Source: an uncultured Opitutia bacterium
Lineage (GTDB): Bacteria > Verrucomicrobiota > Verrucomicrobiia > Opitutales > Opitutaceae
Reading direction: 5' to 3'
Length of the DNA: 64,000 nucleotides
Assembly: GCA_903859715.1 (NCBI GenBank)
Contig: CAIONS010000048.1
Span: forward strand, 1 to 64,000
Notes under the pieces: generated by a model
Database searches by the model: none
What the model saw: only the letters and a program-made list of their open reading frames with translations
What the model was told of the DNA's origin: nothing
Position numbers and translations under genes: made by a program
Shown: positions 40,786 through 50,552 of the stretch, piece after piece
Layout: each line of letters starts with the position of its first letter
How positions within the stretch are numbered: position 1 is the first letter of the stretch

Positions 40786-42111
40786 TTAGGAAGCCTTCGG
40801 TGTGATGGTGGACACCTTAGCCTTGGAAACGAGGAAATCAACCGCCTTGTCGAAAATGATGGACTGCTGCACCGCGCGGAGCTGGTCGCGATCCGTGGTG
40901 AGCGCCTTCACAAGCTTGTCGGGTTTCTGCTGTGTGCGCATCGACTCACGATAGATGAAGGCGTCGATGTCCTTCTCGGTGACCTGGAGTTTTTCCTGCT
41001 CGGCGATCTTCGCGAGCAGCAGCTGGACCTTCACGCGCTGGGTCGCGGCCTTGCGCGCGTTTTCAAACAGCTCCTTCTTGTCCTTCTCGAACTGCTCCTG
41101 CGGGATGCCGCGGCGCATGTTCTCCTCGATGAACTGGCGGAGCACACCCTGCGTCTCGCTCTCCACGAGCGAATCCGGCACGGGAAAATCCACCTTCGCG
41201 GCCAGTGCCTCCGTCACCTGGCGGCGCTGTTCCGAGCGGTTCTGGTATTCCTTCTGGAGCTTGAGATTGTTGCGCACGCTGGCCTTCAACGCGTCCAGGC
41301 TGTCGGCCTGGTTCGCCTTGAAGAAGGCCTCATCAAGCGGCGGCAAGGCGCGCTCGCGGATCTCCTGCACGTCGAGCGCATAGCTCGCCGTCTTGCCCGC
41401 CAGCGCGGGGACCGGCGCGAAGTCGGCCGGAAACGCGATCTCGACCGTCTTCTTGTCGCCGGCTTTCAGGCCTGCAAGGTGCTTGCCGAGACCGGGGATG
41501 ACCCCTTCGTTGGCGCCCTCGACCTCTTCCCAGGTCTGCGGCACCTTGCCGTAGATCTGCTTGTCCGGGGCCAGATCGGTGATCGGCTTGCCGTCCAGCG
41601 AGCCTTCATACGCGAGCTTCACATAATCGGTCTTCACCGCCGGACGCTCCGCCACCTTGAACTCGGCGCGTTCGCCGCGCAGGCCTTCGATGATGTTGTC
41701 CACTTCGGCATCCGTTGACTCGGTCGGCGCGACCTCGGTCGGCAGGTCCGTGTAGTCGGGCAACTTGAACTCCGGGCGCACGTCCACGGTGATTGTGACG
41801 GCGGCGGAAAGACCCGGCTCCACCTGGCCCGGCTCGACATTGACGACGTTCAATACGTCGAGCTTCTGCTGCTCCAGCGCACCGCGATAGGCCTTGGACA
41901 CGACCTTCTGCTTGAACTCGTCGGCGATTTCCTTCCCGAAGCGCTTCGTCACCATGGCCGCAGGCGCCTTGCCGGGCCGGAACCCGGGGATGCGCGCCTG
42001 CTGCGAGACTTCAGTGATCACCGCCTGGTGCTCGGCGTCGACTTCGCTCTTATCAAGCGTGACGACGAGGTTCTTGCGGGTGTCGGAAACGGAGTTGAGT
42101 TGGATGTTCAC
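40786..42111 (-). CDS. tig: Trigger factor, ribosome-bound chaperone and prolyl isomerase
   Basis: The 441-residue product has the ribosome-binding signature GFRPGKAP (the central F-R-K motif of the N-terminal domain), a FKBP-type PPIase domain with [14 protein letters not shown] and [22 protein letters not shown], and the helical C-terminal chaperone domain. Trigger factor shelters new chains at the ribosome exit. GTG 42111 is taken as start because [15 protein letters not shown] is the normal N-terminus; the longer frame upstream is non-homologous. It heads the tig-clpP-clpX operon. Confidence 0.95.
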   Translation of the reverse strand: MNIQLNSVSDTRKNLVVTLDKSEVDAEHQAVITEVSQQARIPGFRPGKAPAAMVTKRFGKEIADEFKQKVVSKAYRGALEQQKLDVLNVVNVEPGQVEPGLSAAVTITVDVRPEFKLPDYTDLPTEVAPTESTDAEVDNIIEGLRGERAEFKVAERPAVKTDYVKLAYEGSLDGKPITDLAPDKQIYGKVPQTWEEVEGANEGVIPGLGKHLAGLKAGDKKTVEIAFPADFAPVPALAGKTASYALDVQEIRERALPPLDEAFFKANQADSLDALKASVRNNLKLQKEYQNRSEQRRQVTEALAAKVDFPVPDSLVESETQGVLRQFIEENMRRGIPQEQFEKDKKELFENARKAATQRVKVQLLLAKIAEQEKLQVTEKDIDAFIYRESMRTQQKPDKLVKALTTDRDQLRAVQQSIIFDKAVDFLVSKAKVSTITPKAS

Positions 42112-42301
42112 AGGGAAATGAGAATGGCGGTTTCTAGAGAGAGAATCGGTCACGCTAGGATGGCAAACAGCGTGGTCAATGCCCGATTCTTGCCCCGGCC
42201 CGACGGCCCCGCCGGGGGCTCGTTTCCCGGGGTTGAGTGTGAAAATGGACCGGCTACGCGCTTGCGCACCCCTGCCCGCCGCCGTTTCGTGACGGCAGGA
42301 C

Positions 42302-42928
42302 ATGCCTAATCTCCGCCAGCTTCTCGCCGCCCATGCGCCGCTGCTGCTCATCGACGCCGCCTCGGCCCGGATCCAGGTTGGACTGCTCCGCGCTGGCACC
42401 CCGGCGCGCTGGGCCAGTTCCGGTGAAGAGTCCGGTGTCGGGGTCTTCCGCTGCCTTGATGAGCTTGGCGTGCAACCCGACGAAGCTGGCGCGTTTGTTT
42501 TCTGCGACGGCCCCGGCTCTGTGCTCGGGATCCGCACCGTCGCCATGGCCCTACGGACCTGGACCATGCTCAAGCCCCGGCCGATGTTTGCCTATCATAG
42601 TCTCGCGTTGGTCGCCCAAGCCATCGGCCGGCCGGAGGTCCACGTCATCGCCGATGCCCGCCGCGACACGTGGCATTGCCTCGCGATGGGCGAACCGTTG
42701 CGGCGCGTGCCGACAGGCGAACTGCGCGGAGAACTCATCATGCCGGATGGTTTCCGCCATTGGACGCCGCTGCCCGAGGGTGTCGCGCGCAGTCCCTACA
42801 TACTCGCTGAACTGCTCCCGCGGGTCCAAGAGCAGGATTTATTTCGCGTCGTCGAGACTCCAGATGCATTTTTGCACGAAGAACCCAGCTACGTCACATG
42901 GACGCCCCAAATCCACCGCGCCCCGTGA
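42302..42928 (+). CDS. tsaB: TsaB-like protein (tRNA t6A biosynthesis partner)
   Basis: A 208-residue protein of the ASKHA fold: LLLIDAASARIQVGLLRAG, and CDGPGSVLGIRTVAMALRTW, the degenerate form of GPGSFTGLR in TsaB. TsaB is the inactive paralogue that scaffolds TsaD in threonylcarbamoylation of A37 in ANN-reading tRNAs. Divergence is considerable and the dimer helix is altered, so the symbol is given with some reserve. The stop overlaps the start region of alr. Confidence 0.75.
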   Translation: MPNLRQLLAAHAPLLLIDAASARIQVGLLRAGTPARWASSGEESGVGVFRCLDELGVQPDEAGAFVFCDGPGSVLGIRTVAMALRTWTMLKPRPMFAYHSLALVAQAIGRPEVHVIADARRDTWHCLAMGEPLRRVPTGELRGELIMPDGFRHWTPLPEGVARSPYILAELLPRVQEQDLFRVVETPDAFLHEEPSYVTWTPQIHRAP

Positions 42929-44079
42929 GCACCATGCGTCATTCCGGCCTGCCCCTCCGCTGCTGGGCCGAAATCGATCTCGCCGCCCTTGAGCGCAACC
43001 TGCGGCTCATCCGCGCTTCGCTGCCCGCCCACATCCGCTATGTCGCCGTCATCAAGGCCGACGCCTACGGCCACGGCCTGCATCAGACGGCCGCCAGGCT
43101 CATGCACGCGGGAGCCGACCTGTTCGCGGTCGCCACGCTGTCCGAAGCGGCCGCCGTACGGGAACTCGGCCCCGGCTGGCCGATCCTGCTACTCAGCCCC
43201 TTACTGCCCGAGGAAGACCGGTATCTCGCCGACTACGACCTCGCCGCTACGGTTTCCACGGCGGCGGAAGTCGCCCGCTTTGACGCTGTAGGCCGTGCCG
43301 CCGGCCGGCCGATCGCCGTGCACCTGAAAATCGACACCGGAATGGGCCGGCTCGGCGTCTGGCACGAGCACGCGCCGGAACTCTTCCGGAAGATTGTCGC
43401 ATCGGCTCACGTGAAGCTGGCCGGGGTCTTCACCCATTTCGCCAGTCCGGACGACGATGCAGCCTTCACCGCGGAACAGCGCCGTCGCTTTCTCGCCGTC
43501 CTCGCGGCCTGCGAAGGCATCCGGCTCAGTGAATTGTTCGTCCATGCCGATAACAGCTCGGGCCTCGAGACCATGCCCGGGGCGAGCCCGTTCAATGCCG
43601 TACGCGTGGGCCTGCTTCAGTTCGGCATCCTGCCCCACCCCAATTCCCTGCTCTCCCAAGTGCACACGGAGCCGGTCCTGAGTTTCCGGACTCGCGTCGG
43701 CATCGTGAAGACCCTGCCCCGCGGCACCACGATCAGTTACGGCCGGACGCACACGCTCGCCCGCGAAACCACCTTGGCGGTGCTCTGCGCCGGCTATGGC
43801 GACGGGATTCCACGCGCGGCCAGCAACCGCGCCCAGGTCCTCATCCGCGGCCTGCGCTGCTCCGTGCTCGGCCGCGTGACCATGGACCAGACGATTGTCG
43901 ACGTGACCGATGTCGCCGGCGTTCAATGCGGCGACGAGGCCGTGCTGATCGGCCGCCAGCTGGGGGGCGAAATCTTCATCACCGAATTCAGCCGCTGGGC
44001 CGACACGATCCCGTGGGAAACGCTTTGCTCCGTGACCAAGCGCGTGCCCCGACTCTACCGCACAGCGCTCGGGGTTTAG
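42898..44079 (+). CDS. alr: Alanine racemase
   Basis: The 393-residue product has the PLP lysine in VAVIKADAYGHG, HLKIDTGMGRLGV, GVFTHFASPDD, VRVGLLQFG and the C-terminal catalytic Tyr in LCAGYGDGIPR. It interconverts L- and D-alanine for peptidoglycan. The start is ambiguous: ATG 42898, GTG 42925 (a GTGA overlap with the tsaB stop) and ATG 42934 are all in frame; the conserved part begins after 42934. Overlap with tsaB suggests one transcript. Confidence 0.94.
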   Translation: MDAPNPPRPVSTMRHSGLPLRCWAEIDLAALERNLRLIRASLPAHIRYVAVIKADAYGHGLHQTAARLMHAGADLFAVATLSEAAAVRELGPGWPILLLSPLLPEEDRYLADYDLAATVSTAAEVARFDAVGRAAGRPIAVHLKIDTGMGRLGVWHEHAPELFRKIVASAHVKLAGVFTHFASPDDDAAFTAEQRRRFLAVLAACEGIRLSELFVHADNSSGLETMPGASPFNAVRVGLLQFGILPHPNSLLSQVHTEPVLSFRTRVGIVKTLPRGTTISYGRTHTLARETTLAVLCAGYGDGIPRAASNRAQVLIRGLRCSVLGRVTMDQTIVDVTDVAGVQCGDEAVLIGRQLGGEIFITEFSRWADTIPWETLCSVTKRVPRLYRTALGV

Positions 44080-44124
44080 TTTTCCGCGGGGAAACCGCCG
44101 CACCCATGCGGCGTCATAGGCCGC

Positions 44125-45618
44125 ATGAAGCTCACCTTCGCCGCGTCCGAAGCCTGGCAGCCACTGCCCGCGGCCGAGTGGAACGCCGACGCTGCGCGCC
44201 ACCTGCTGCGCCGGGCCGGATGGAGCGCCCTGCCCGCAGAGGTCACCCGCGCCACCGCCGATGGATTGGTCGTTACGCTCGACCGGTTGTTTCCCGCGCA
44301 GCCGCTCCTGTTTCCGCAGCCCAAGTTGATCGCGAACCTGATGCAGGATACTCCCGCCATCGCCCGCAAGCTGGTGAGCCCCGCCGGTGGTGAAGACCGG
44401 AGACTTCTGCTCCGGGAAGCCCGCGAACGCACCCAACTCGCCATTCAGGACATGAGCATCCGGTGGCTTGAGTATGCCGTCCAGCCTCAGAATGCCGCCT
44501 TCGCCAAGTGGGTGCTCTTTCTCAGCGATGTCTACGTCGTCGGCATCGAGAAGGTCAAAAACGCGGCCCTGATCTGGCAGCATTTCGACCTGCTCGCCCG
44601 CAACTCCCTCGGAGCCGCCCCCGCCTTGGCCAAGGCCGTGTCCCGCTCGCCCGCCATGGTCGTCTATCTCGACCTGAACCAAAGCAAGCGCAACGCCCCC
44701 AACGAGAATTTTGCGCGCGAGCTCTTCGAGCTCTTTCTCCTTGGCGAAGGCAACTACACCGAAAACGATATCAAGGAATCAGCGCGCGCCTTTACCGGCT
44801 ACCGCCAGCAATTCGGCGTGTTTCGCCAGGCCCCCAATCAGCACGACTGGGGCACCAAAATGATCTTTGGCCACACCGGCAGCTTCAGCGGCGATGACGT
44901 GATCGACCTTGCCTTCAAGCTGCCCGCCGCCGGGGCCTTCCTGCCGCATGAAATGGTAAAATTCTATCTCTCGGATACGCCGTTGCCTCCCGAGTACCTG
45001 CTGACCTTCGGCGAAGGGTGGCGAGCCTCCGGCTACAATCTCCGCGACCTCGCCCGGCGGTTTTTTGGCAGCCGGCTCTTTTTCGCGCCGGAATTCCGCG
45101 GCGATTTCATCAAAAGCCCCGTGCAGTTTTACCTCGGGCTCGTCCAAGACCTAGATCTCAATATCGCGCCGATTCCCCGGCAGGTGCTGGTTCCATTGCG
45201 GCAAATGGGTCAGATGCTGTTCAACCCGCCCAACGTCCGCGGCTGGGTCGGCGGCCGCAACTGGATCAATTCCGCCACCCTCGAGGTGCGCCGCCAGCTG
45301 GTTGAATCGCTCTTCTCCCCGCTCAACGAGGATGCCCTCAACGCCGATGAGCAGATTGAACTCGTCGCCGCCCGGGCCGCCGGCGCCGGTCATTTTCGGG
45401 TCAGCGATGATTTGCTCGCCCCGCTCGCCCAACTCGACCCGGCCGCGGCGACCCAGCAGTTACTCGCCGATTTCCTCGCGCTTCCGGCCACACCCCAGTT
45501 TCGTGACAGCGTGCGGCAGTTTCTCGCCAACGACCCTGCGGATGGATCGCAACGACTGCGTCGCGTGCGCCGCGCCACCGTCACGCTGCTCCAGTCCCCC
45601 GAGTATCAACTCTGCTGA
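44125..45618 (+). CDS. DUF1800 family protein
   Basis: A 497-residue protein of the DUF1800 family: HLLRRAGWSALPAEVTR, WLEYAVQPQNAAFAKWVLFLSDVYVVG, NENFARELFELFLLGEGNYTENDIKESARAFTGY, and FNPPNVRGWVGGRNWINSATL. No signal peptide is evident. DUF1800 genes are nearly always followed by DUF1501, as here after nine bases, in planctomycetes and verrucomicrobia and elsewhere; a role in export or polymer metabolism has been proposed, but none is proven. Confidence 0.92.
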   Translation: MKLTFAASEAWQPLPAAEWNADAARHLLRRAGWSALPAEVTRATADGLVVTLDRLFPAQPLLFPQPKLIANLMQDTPAIARKLVSPAGGEDRRLLLREARERTQLAIQDMSIRWLEYAVQPQNAAFAKWVLFLSDVYVVGIEKVKNAALIWQHFDLLARNSLGAAPALAKAVSRSPAMVVYLDLNQSKRNAPNENFARELFELFLLGEGNYTENDIKESARAFTGYRQQFGVFRQAPNQHDWGTKMIFGHTGSFSGDDVIDLAFKLPAAGAFLPHEMVKFYLSDTPLPPEYLLTFGEGWRASGYNLRDLARRFFGSRLFFAPEFRGDFIKSPVQFYLGLVQDLDLNIAPIPRQVLVPLRQMGQMLFNPPNVRGWVGGRNWINSATLEVRRQLVESLFSPLNEDALNADEQIELVAARAAGAGHFRVSDDLLAPLAQLDPAAATQQLLADFLALPATPQFRDSVRQFLANDPADGSQRLRRVRRATVTLLQSPEYQLC

Positions 45619-45627
45619 TTACCTGCC

Positions 45628-46884
45628 ATGTCCAAGAATCTTCCCACGCCGCTTTTCCCCACCACCCGCCGTGAATTCCTCCAGCTGTCGGGCCGCGGGA
45701 TCGGTCTGCTGGCGTTCAGCCGGTTTGCCCCGGCTTTCCTTGTCAACTCCGCCCTCGCTTCGACCCCGCTGCCCGAAAAGGACCGCCCCATCCTCGTGCT
45801 CGTCCAACTCGCCGGCGGCAACGACGGGCTCAACACCCTCGTGCCGTTCGAGGATTCCAACTATTACCGCCTCCGCCCCACCCTCGGGCTTGCCAAGGAC
45901 AAGGTGCTCCGCCTCAGCGACACCCACGGGCTGCATCCTTCCTGCGCGGCGATGAGCAGCCTGTTCCACGAGGGCAAACTCGCCATCGTCCAGAACGTCG
46001 GCTACCCCAATCCCAACCGCAGCCACTTCCGCTCCACGGAAATCTGGGAAACCGCGAGCAGCAGCAGTGAGTTTCTCGCCGACGGGTGGATCGGGCGCTT
46101 CATGGACAATGCCTGCGCGGGTCAGCCGGCGGATACCCATGATCCCGTCGGTATCCACATCAGTAACGGCGTGCCCCAATCGTTTCTCAGCGCCCACGAT
46201 CACCCGACCTTCGGCTTGGTGCCGGGCGCCGGCAATCGCCGCGAGAACGAGGAGAACCGCCGGCTGCTCGAGTCACTCGTCAACCAGCCCGGGGCCGCGG
46301 AAAACGACAACGCCACCTTCCTCAAGCACACCTTGATGGACTCGCTCGTCACGGAAAAGAAAGTCCAGCAGGTCCTCGGCAGCTATCAGCCCGCCACCCC
46401 GTACCCCGGCAATAGCTTCGCCGCGTCACTGCGCAATATCGCCGCGCTCATTGCCTCCGGCCTGCCTACCCGCGTTTATTTCGTTTCCTTGAGCGGATTC
46501 GACACCCACAGCAACCAGGCCAACCAGCAGGCCAACCTGCTCACCACGCTCTCCACCGGGCTCGCCGCCTTCCAAAAGGATCTCGAACTGCACCGGCTCG
46601 ACGGCCAGGTGGCCACCATGACATTCTCCGAGTTTGGCCGCCGCCCCAGTGAAAATCAAAGCCGCGGCACCGACCATGGCACCGCGGCGCCCCTCTTTGT
46701 CATGGGCTCGCGCATCAAGGGCGGCCTTCATGGGACTGCTCCCGACCTCAATCTGGCGCACAACCAGGACCTCACTTTCAGCACCGACTTCCGCAGTGTC
46801 TACGCGACGATGCTCGACCGCTGGCTAAACTGCCCGTCCGCCGCCGTGCTCGGGTCAAAATTCAACGACCTGCCGATCGTCTGA
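45628..46884 (+). CDS. DUF1501 family protein, Tat-exported
   Basis: A 418-residue protein with an N-terminal twin-arginine signal (TTRREFLQLSGRGIGLLAF, Arg14-Arg15) and the DUF1501 alkaline phosphatase-like fold: LVLVQLAGGNDGLNTLVPF, LGLHPxx-type GLHPSCAAMSSLFHEGKLAIVQNVGYPNPNRSHFRS in outline, SGFDTHSNQ, MTFSEFGRR and GTDHGTAAPLFVMG. Asp, His and Asn metal-ligand-like positions are retained, so sulfatase or phosphatase-type activity is conceivable. It is the standard partner of DUF1800. Confidence 0.92.
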   Translation: MSKNLPTPLFPTTRREFLQLSGRGIGLLAFSRFAPAFLVNSALASTPLPEKDRPILVLVQLAGGNDGLNTLVPFEDSNYYRLRPTLGLAKDKVLRLSDTHGLHPSCAAMSSLFHEGKLAIVQNVGYPNPNRSHFRSTEIWETASSSSEFLADGWIGRFMDNACAGQPADTHDPVGIHISNGVPQSFLSAHDHPTFGLVPGAGNRRENEENRRLLESLVNQPGAAENDNATFLKHTLMDSLVTEKKVQQVLGSYQPATPYPGNSFAASLRNIAALIASGLPTRVYFVSLSGFDTHSNQANQQANLLTTLSTGLAAFQKDLELHRLDGQVATMTFSEFGRRPSENQSRGTDHGTAAPLFVMGSRIKGGLHGTAPDLNLAHNQDLTFSTDFRSVYATMLDRWLNCPSAAVLGSKFNDLPIV

Positions 46885-46887
46885 GAT

Positions 46888-46912
46888 GTAGGACGGGGTT
46901 GCCGACCCCGCC
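46888..46912 (+). repeat. GTAG-type REP-like element after the DUF1501 gene
   Basis: GTAG followed by GACGGGGTTGCCGACCCCGCC, forming a hairpin GGGGT/ACCCC with flanking GG and CC and a mismatch. It resembles the single element at 20163..20187. It begins three bases after the DUF1501 stop. Confidence 0.5.
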
Positions 46913-46927
46913 TGCTCACGCACTTTT

Positions 46928-46986
46928 GGAGCCGCGGCACCCTCGCCGCGCTCCCGCTCTTTCCGCGGCGAGGGCGCCGCGGCTCC
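46928..46986. repeat. Strong hairpin with 23-base arms between DUF1501 and ugd
   Basis: GGAGCCGCGGCACCCTCGCC continuing GCG (46928..46950) and the inverse at 46964..46986 with a single mismatch, loop of 13. It lies between convergent genes and could act as a terminator for both, although it lacks a T tract. No GTAG tetranucleotide is attached. Confidence 0.82.
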
Positions 46987-47008
46987 ATTTGCTAAATTCG
47001 GCCTACGC

Positions 47009-48367
47009 TCACTTCCCGATGCCATAGGTCCGGAACCCGAGGGCAGTCAGCTTGCACAGATCCAAGATATTGCGGCCGTCGAAAATGAAGGCCGGCTTGT
47101 GCATCGTCCCGAGAATTTTCGCGTAATCCAGTTTCTTGAATTCATCCCACTCGGTCACCACGGCGATCGCATGCGCTCCTTCGGTTGCCTCATACGCCGT
47201 CTTGGCCACGGTCAGCCGGGCATCTTCCTTGCCCTTGCCGAGCACATCGCGGCGGATCTCATCGGCCGGCACCTGCGGATCATACACCACCACGTTCGCC
47301 TGCTCCGCCAGGAGATCGCGGCAAACCGCGATGGCCGCCGACTCCCGCGTGTCGTTGGTGTCCTTCTTGAACGCAAAGCCGAGCACCGCGATTTTCTTGT
47401 CCGCCACCGTATTGAACAGTGCCCGCACGATCTTCGTCGAGAACCGGCGCTTCTGCCAGTCGTTCATCTTGACCACGCCATCCCAGTAAGCCGCGACTTC
47501 CGGCAGGCCAAAGTGCTCGCAGAGATAGACCAGATTAAGGATGTCCTTCTGAAAACAGGAGCCGCCGAAACCCACCGAGGCCTTCAGGAATTTCGGCCCG
47601 ATGCGGGAATCCTTGCCGATCGCATTGGCAACTTCATCGACATCCGCCCCCGTGGCCTCGCACAGGGCCGAGATGGAATTGATCGAGGAAATGCGCTGCG
47701 CGAGAAAGGCGTTCGCCACCAGTTTCGATAACTCGGACGACCACAGATTCGTGGTGATGATGCGGTCGCGCGGCACCCACCGGGCATAAACGTCCACGAG
47801 GGTCTGCATCGCCTGCTCCCCGCCCGGCGTGCGCTCACCGCCGATCAGGACACGATCAGGCATCTGCAGGTCTGCCACGGCCGTGCCTTCCGCCAGGAAC
47901 TCGGGATTCGAGAGCACTTCAAATTTGATGCCGCGCGCATTGGCCGCGAGGATGTCCTTGATCGTCTCCGCGGTCTTCACCGGGATCGTCGATTTCTCGA
48001 CGATGATCTTCGGCCCGGTTGCCACCTCGGCGATCGTGCGCGCCACCGATTCAATGAACCGCAGGTCCGCCGCCCGGCCGGCGCCCACGCCGTAGGTCTT
48101 GGTCGGCGTGTTCACCGCCACGAAAATGATGTCGGCCGCCTTGATGGCACCGTTCACGTCGGTGCTGAAATGCAGGTTCTTGCCGCGCGTCTGCTTCACC
48201 ACGTCATCGAGCCCCGGCTCGTAAATCGGCAGCGTGCCCGAGTTCCAGGCGGCGATCCGGGTCGCGTTCATGTCCACGACTCTCACTTCGATATCCGGGG
48301 CCTTCAGGGCGATCATCGCCATGGTAGGACCGCCGACATAACCGGCTCCGATGCAGCAAATTTTCAT
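47009..48367 (-). CDS. ugd: UDP-glucose 6-dehydrogenase, eukaryote-like type
   Basis: The 452-residue enzyme oxidises UDP-glucose to UDP-glucuronate with two NAD+. Seen: GAGYVGG (residues 7-13), [63 protein letters not shown], and the active-site Cys271 in [10 protein letters not shown]. These stretches are closer to the animal and plant UGDH pattern than to short bacterial Ugd (about 390 residues). ATG 48367 is chosen; an upstream extension adds unrelated residues. The product feeds glucuronate-containing polysaccharides. A terminator separates it from ftsH. Confidence 0.93.
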   Translation of the reverse strand: MKICCIGAGYVGGPTMAMIALKAPDIEVRVVDMNATRIAAWNSGTLPIYEPGLDDVVKQTRGKNLHFSTDVNGAIKAADIIFVAVNTPTKTYGVGAGRAADLRFIESVARTIAEVATGPKIIVEKSTIPVKTAETIKDILAANARGIKFEVLSNPEFLAEGTAVADLQMPDRVLIGGERTPGGEQAMQTLVDVYARWVPRDRIITTNLWSSELSKLVANAFLAQRISSINSISALCEATGADVDEVANAIGKDSRIGPKFLKASVGFGGSCFQKDILNLVYLCEHFGLPEVAAYWDGVVKMNDWQKRRFSTKIVRALFNTVADKKIAVLGFAFKKDTNDTRESAAIAVCRDLLAEQANVVVYDPQVPADEIRRDVLGKGKEDARLTVAKTAYEATEGAHAIAVVTEWDEFKKLDYAKILGTMHKPAFIFDGRNILDLCKLTALGFRTYGIGK

Positions 48368-48435
48368 GCGAAACGCCACTTTGCGCCCCGGCCGGGCAAA
48401 TCCAAGGACGATTTTCATCCGGTCCGTCCGGGCAC

Positions 48436-48471
48436 AAAAAAGCCCGGGCCGGATATCATCCGGACCAGGCT
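48436..48471 (-). terminator. Rho-independent terminator of ftsH
   Basis: On the minus strand AGCCTGGTCCGGAT / ATCCGGCCCGGGCT forms a long stem with two mismatches, followed by TTTTTT. It lies between ftsH (ends 48488) and ugd. Confidence 0.88.
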
Positions 48472-48487
48472 CGATAAAGTGCTCCGA

Positions 48488-50506
48488 TCAGGCCGGTGAG
48501 GGCGTGGGCGTCGGCAGACCGTCGATCGAGCCGGCACTCGCCGCCTTCTCGCTGGCCCGCTTCGCCATCGCCTTCGCGTCACTCTTGCCCATGGCCTCGC
48601 GCACCACTGGCGACTGGATTTCGCCGTGCTTCAGGATTTCAAGGACGTGTTTCCCCTCGATGGTCTCATGCTCGAGCAGGGCCATCGCGATTCTGTCCAG
48701 CGCCGAGCGGTGCTCGGTGATGACCTGCTGCGAACGCTTGTACTGGGTGCTGATGATCTCGCTGACCGCGGCATCGATCCGGCGCGCCGTGTCTTCGCTG
48801 AGATGGGTGGAGCGCGTGATATCGCGGCCCAAAAACACAGTGTCCTGATTTTCACCGAGGGCCACGGGGCCCAGGTCGCTCATGCCGTAGTCGCAGACCA
48901 TGGAACGGGCGACGCGGGTGGCGTGCTTGATGTCGCCATAGGCGCCATTGCTGATGTCACCCGTCACCAATTCCTCGGCAATCCGGCCGCCCATCGCCAT
49001 GGCGATCTCGTCGAGCAGCTTCTTCTTCGGCCGGGTGAGAATATCCTTCGTGGGAAAATAAGTCGTGCTGCCCAGACTCTGGCCGCGCGGGATGATGGTG
49101 ACCTTGTGCACCGGCACCGTGCCGTCGTCGAGGACGGCCTGGACTACGGCGTGGCCGGCCTCATGCCAGGCGATCAGGCGTTTTTCACTGTCGTCCATGA
49201 CGCGACGGCGTTCGCGGCCCCAAAGGACCTTGTCGCGCGCATCACCAATATCGACCATCTCGACCTTTTTCTTGTCGCGACGGGCGGCCAGCAGCGCCGA
49301 CTCGTTGAGGAGGTTCGCCAGCTCCGCGCCGGACAGGCCGGGCGTGCCGCGCGCAATCGACGCAAGGTCGACGTTCTCCGCCAGGCTGATCTTGCGGGCA
49401 TGCACGCGCAGGATTTGCTCGCGGCCAACCAAGTCGGGGAGATCAACGTAGATCTGGCGGTCAAAACGGCCCGGACGCAGCAGGGCACTGTCGAGCACAT
49501 CCTGGCGATTGGTCGCCGCGATGATGATGACGCCCTCCGTCGTGTCGAAGCCGTCCATCTCGACGAGCAGGGAATTGAGCGTCTGCTCGCGTTCATCATT
49601 ACCGCCGCCGAGACCGGCGCCGCGCTGGCGGCCGACGGCGTCAATTTCGTCGATGAAGATGATGCAGGGCGCGCTCTTGCGACCCTGCTCAAACATGTCG
49701 CGCACGCGGCTCGCGCCGACGCCCACGAACATTTCCACAAAGTCCGAGCCGGAGATGCTGAAGAACGGCACATCGGCTTCACCCGCCACGGCCTTGGCGA
49801 GCAGGGTTTTGCCGGTGCCCGGAGGTCCGACCATCAGGATGCCCTTCGGAATCTTGCCACCCATCTTGGTAAACTTCTTCGGGTCCTTCAAAAATTCGAC
49901 GACTTCGCTGACTTCCTCTTTGGCCTCGTCGCAACCAGCGACGTCGGCAAACGTGATCTTGTCGCGATCCCGTGTGAGCAGCTTGGCCCGGCTCTTGCCG
50001 AAGCTGAGCGCACCCTTGCCCGCCTGCCGGAGCTGGCGGATGAACAAAAAGTAAAGCAGGCCGATGATCAGCAGGAACGGGATCACTTGAACCGCGATCG
50101 TTGAGAGGAGCGTGGTCGCAGGCTGTTCAGTGAAAGCCTTCGATTTCTGCAGACGCTCGGAATTGGAATCCGTCAGCCGGCCCGCCGCGCGGAACTGGTT
50201 GGTGACACCCCGGTCGCTCTCGAGCGAGCGATCCTTCGTGGTCTCACCCGTGATCACAACCCAATCGCGGCCGCCGGATCCGTCCGGACGGATGACGCCT
50301 TCCCGCACCTTGCCCTGCTCGGCCAGCTCGACCACGTCCTGAATCTTCAAGGTCGCGGGCGAGGTCAGGCGGCCCGGAGCGAAGAAAAGGACTGAAATCG
50401 TCACCAGAACGATCACGAGCCAGATCACGAGCATCTTCGGCTGAAAACGATCCGGGGGCATGTTCTTGAGCGGACGGCGCTTCTTGTTGTTATCAGGATC
50501 AGGCAT
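48488..50506 (-). CDS. ftsH: ATP-dependent zinc metalloprotease FtsH
   Basis: A 672-residue inner-membrane AAA+ protease. Two membrane helices (about 26-43 and 134-156) flank a periplasmic loop. Walker A GPPGTGKT is at 227-234, Walker [16 protein letters not shown] follows, then the SRH arginines ([20 protein letters not shown]) and the zinc site HEAGH at 448-452. It degrades membrane and regulatory proteins, such as LpxC in enterics. The serS-tilS-ftsH order is seen with a 46-base gap after tilS. Confidence 0.97.
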   Translation of the reverse strand: MPDPDNNKKRRPLKNMPPDRFQPKMLVIWLVIVLVTISVLFFAPGRLTSPATLKIQDVVELAEQGKVREGVIRPDGSGGRDWVVITGETTKDRSLESDRGVTNQFRAAGRLTDSNSERLQKSKAFTEQPATTLLSTIAVQVIPFLLIIGLLYFLFIRQLRQAGKGALSFGKSRAKLLTRDRDKITFADVAGCDEAKEEVSEVVEFLKDPKKFTKMGGKIPKGILMVGPPGTGKTLLAKAVAGEADVPFFSISGSDFVEMFVGVGASRVRDMFEQGRKSAPCIIFIDEIDAVGRQRGAGLGGGNDEREQTLNSLLVEMDGFDTTEGVIIIAATNRQDVLDSALLRPGRFDRQIYVDLPDLVGREQILRVHARKISLAENVDLASIARGTPGLSGAELANLLNESALLAARRDKKKVEMVDIGDARDKVLWGRERRRVMDDSEKRLIAWHEAGHAVVQAVLDDGTVPVHKVTIIPRGQSLGSTTYFPTKDILTRPKKKLLDEIAMAMGGRIAEELVTGDISNGAYGDIKHATRVARSMVCDYGMSDLGPVALGENQDTVFLGRDITRSTHLSEDTARRIDAAVSEIISTQYKRSQQVITEHRSALDRIAMALLEHETIEGKHVLEILKHGEIQSPVVREAMGKSDAKAMAKRASEKAASAGSIDGLPTPTPSPA

Positions 50507-50552
50507 GGGGAATAGGACTAGGGTGTGAAGGTGGATGTTCCCGTCCCATAAG

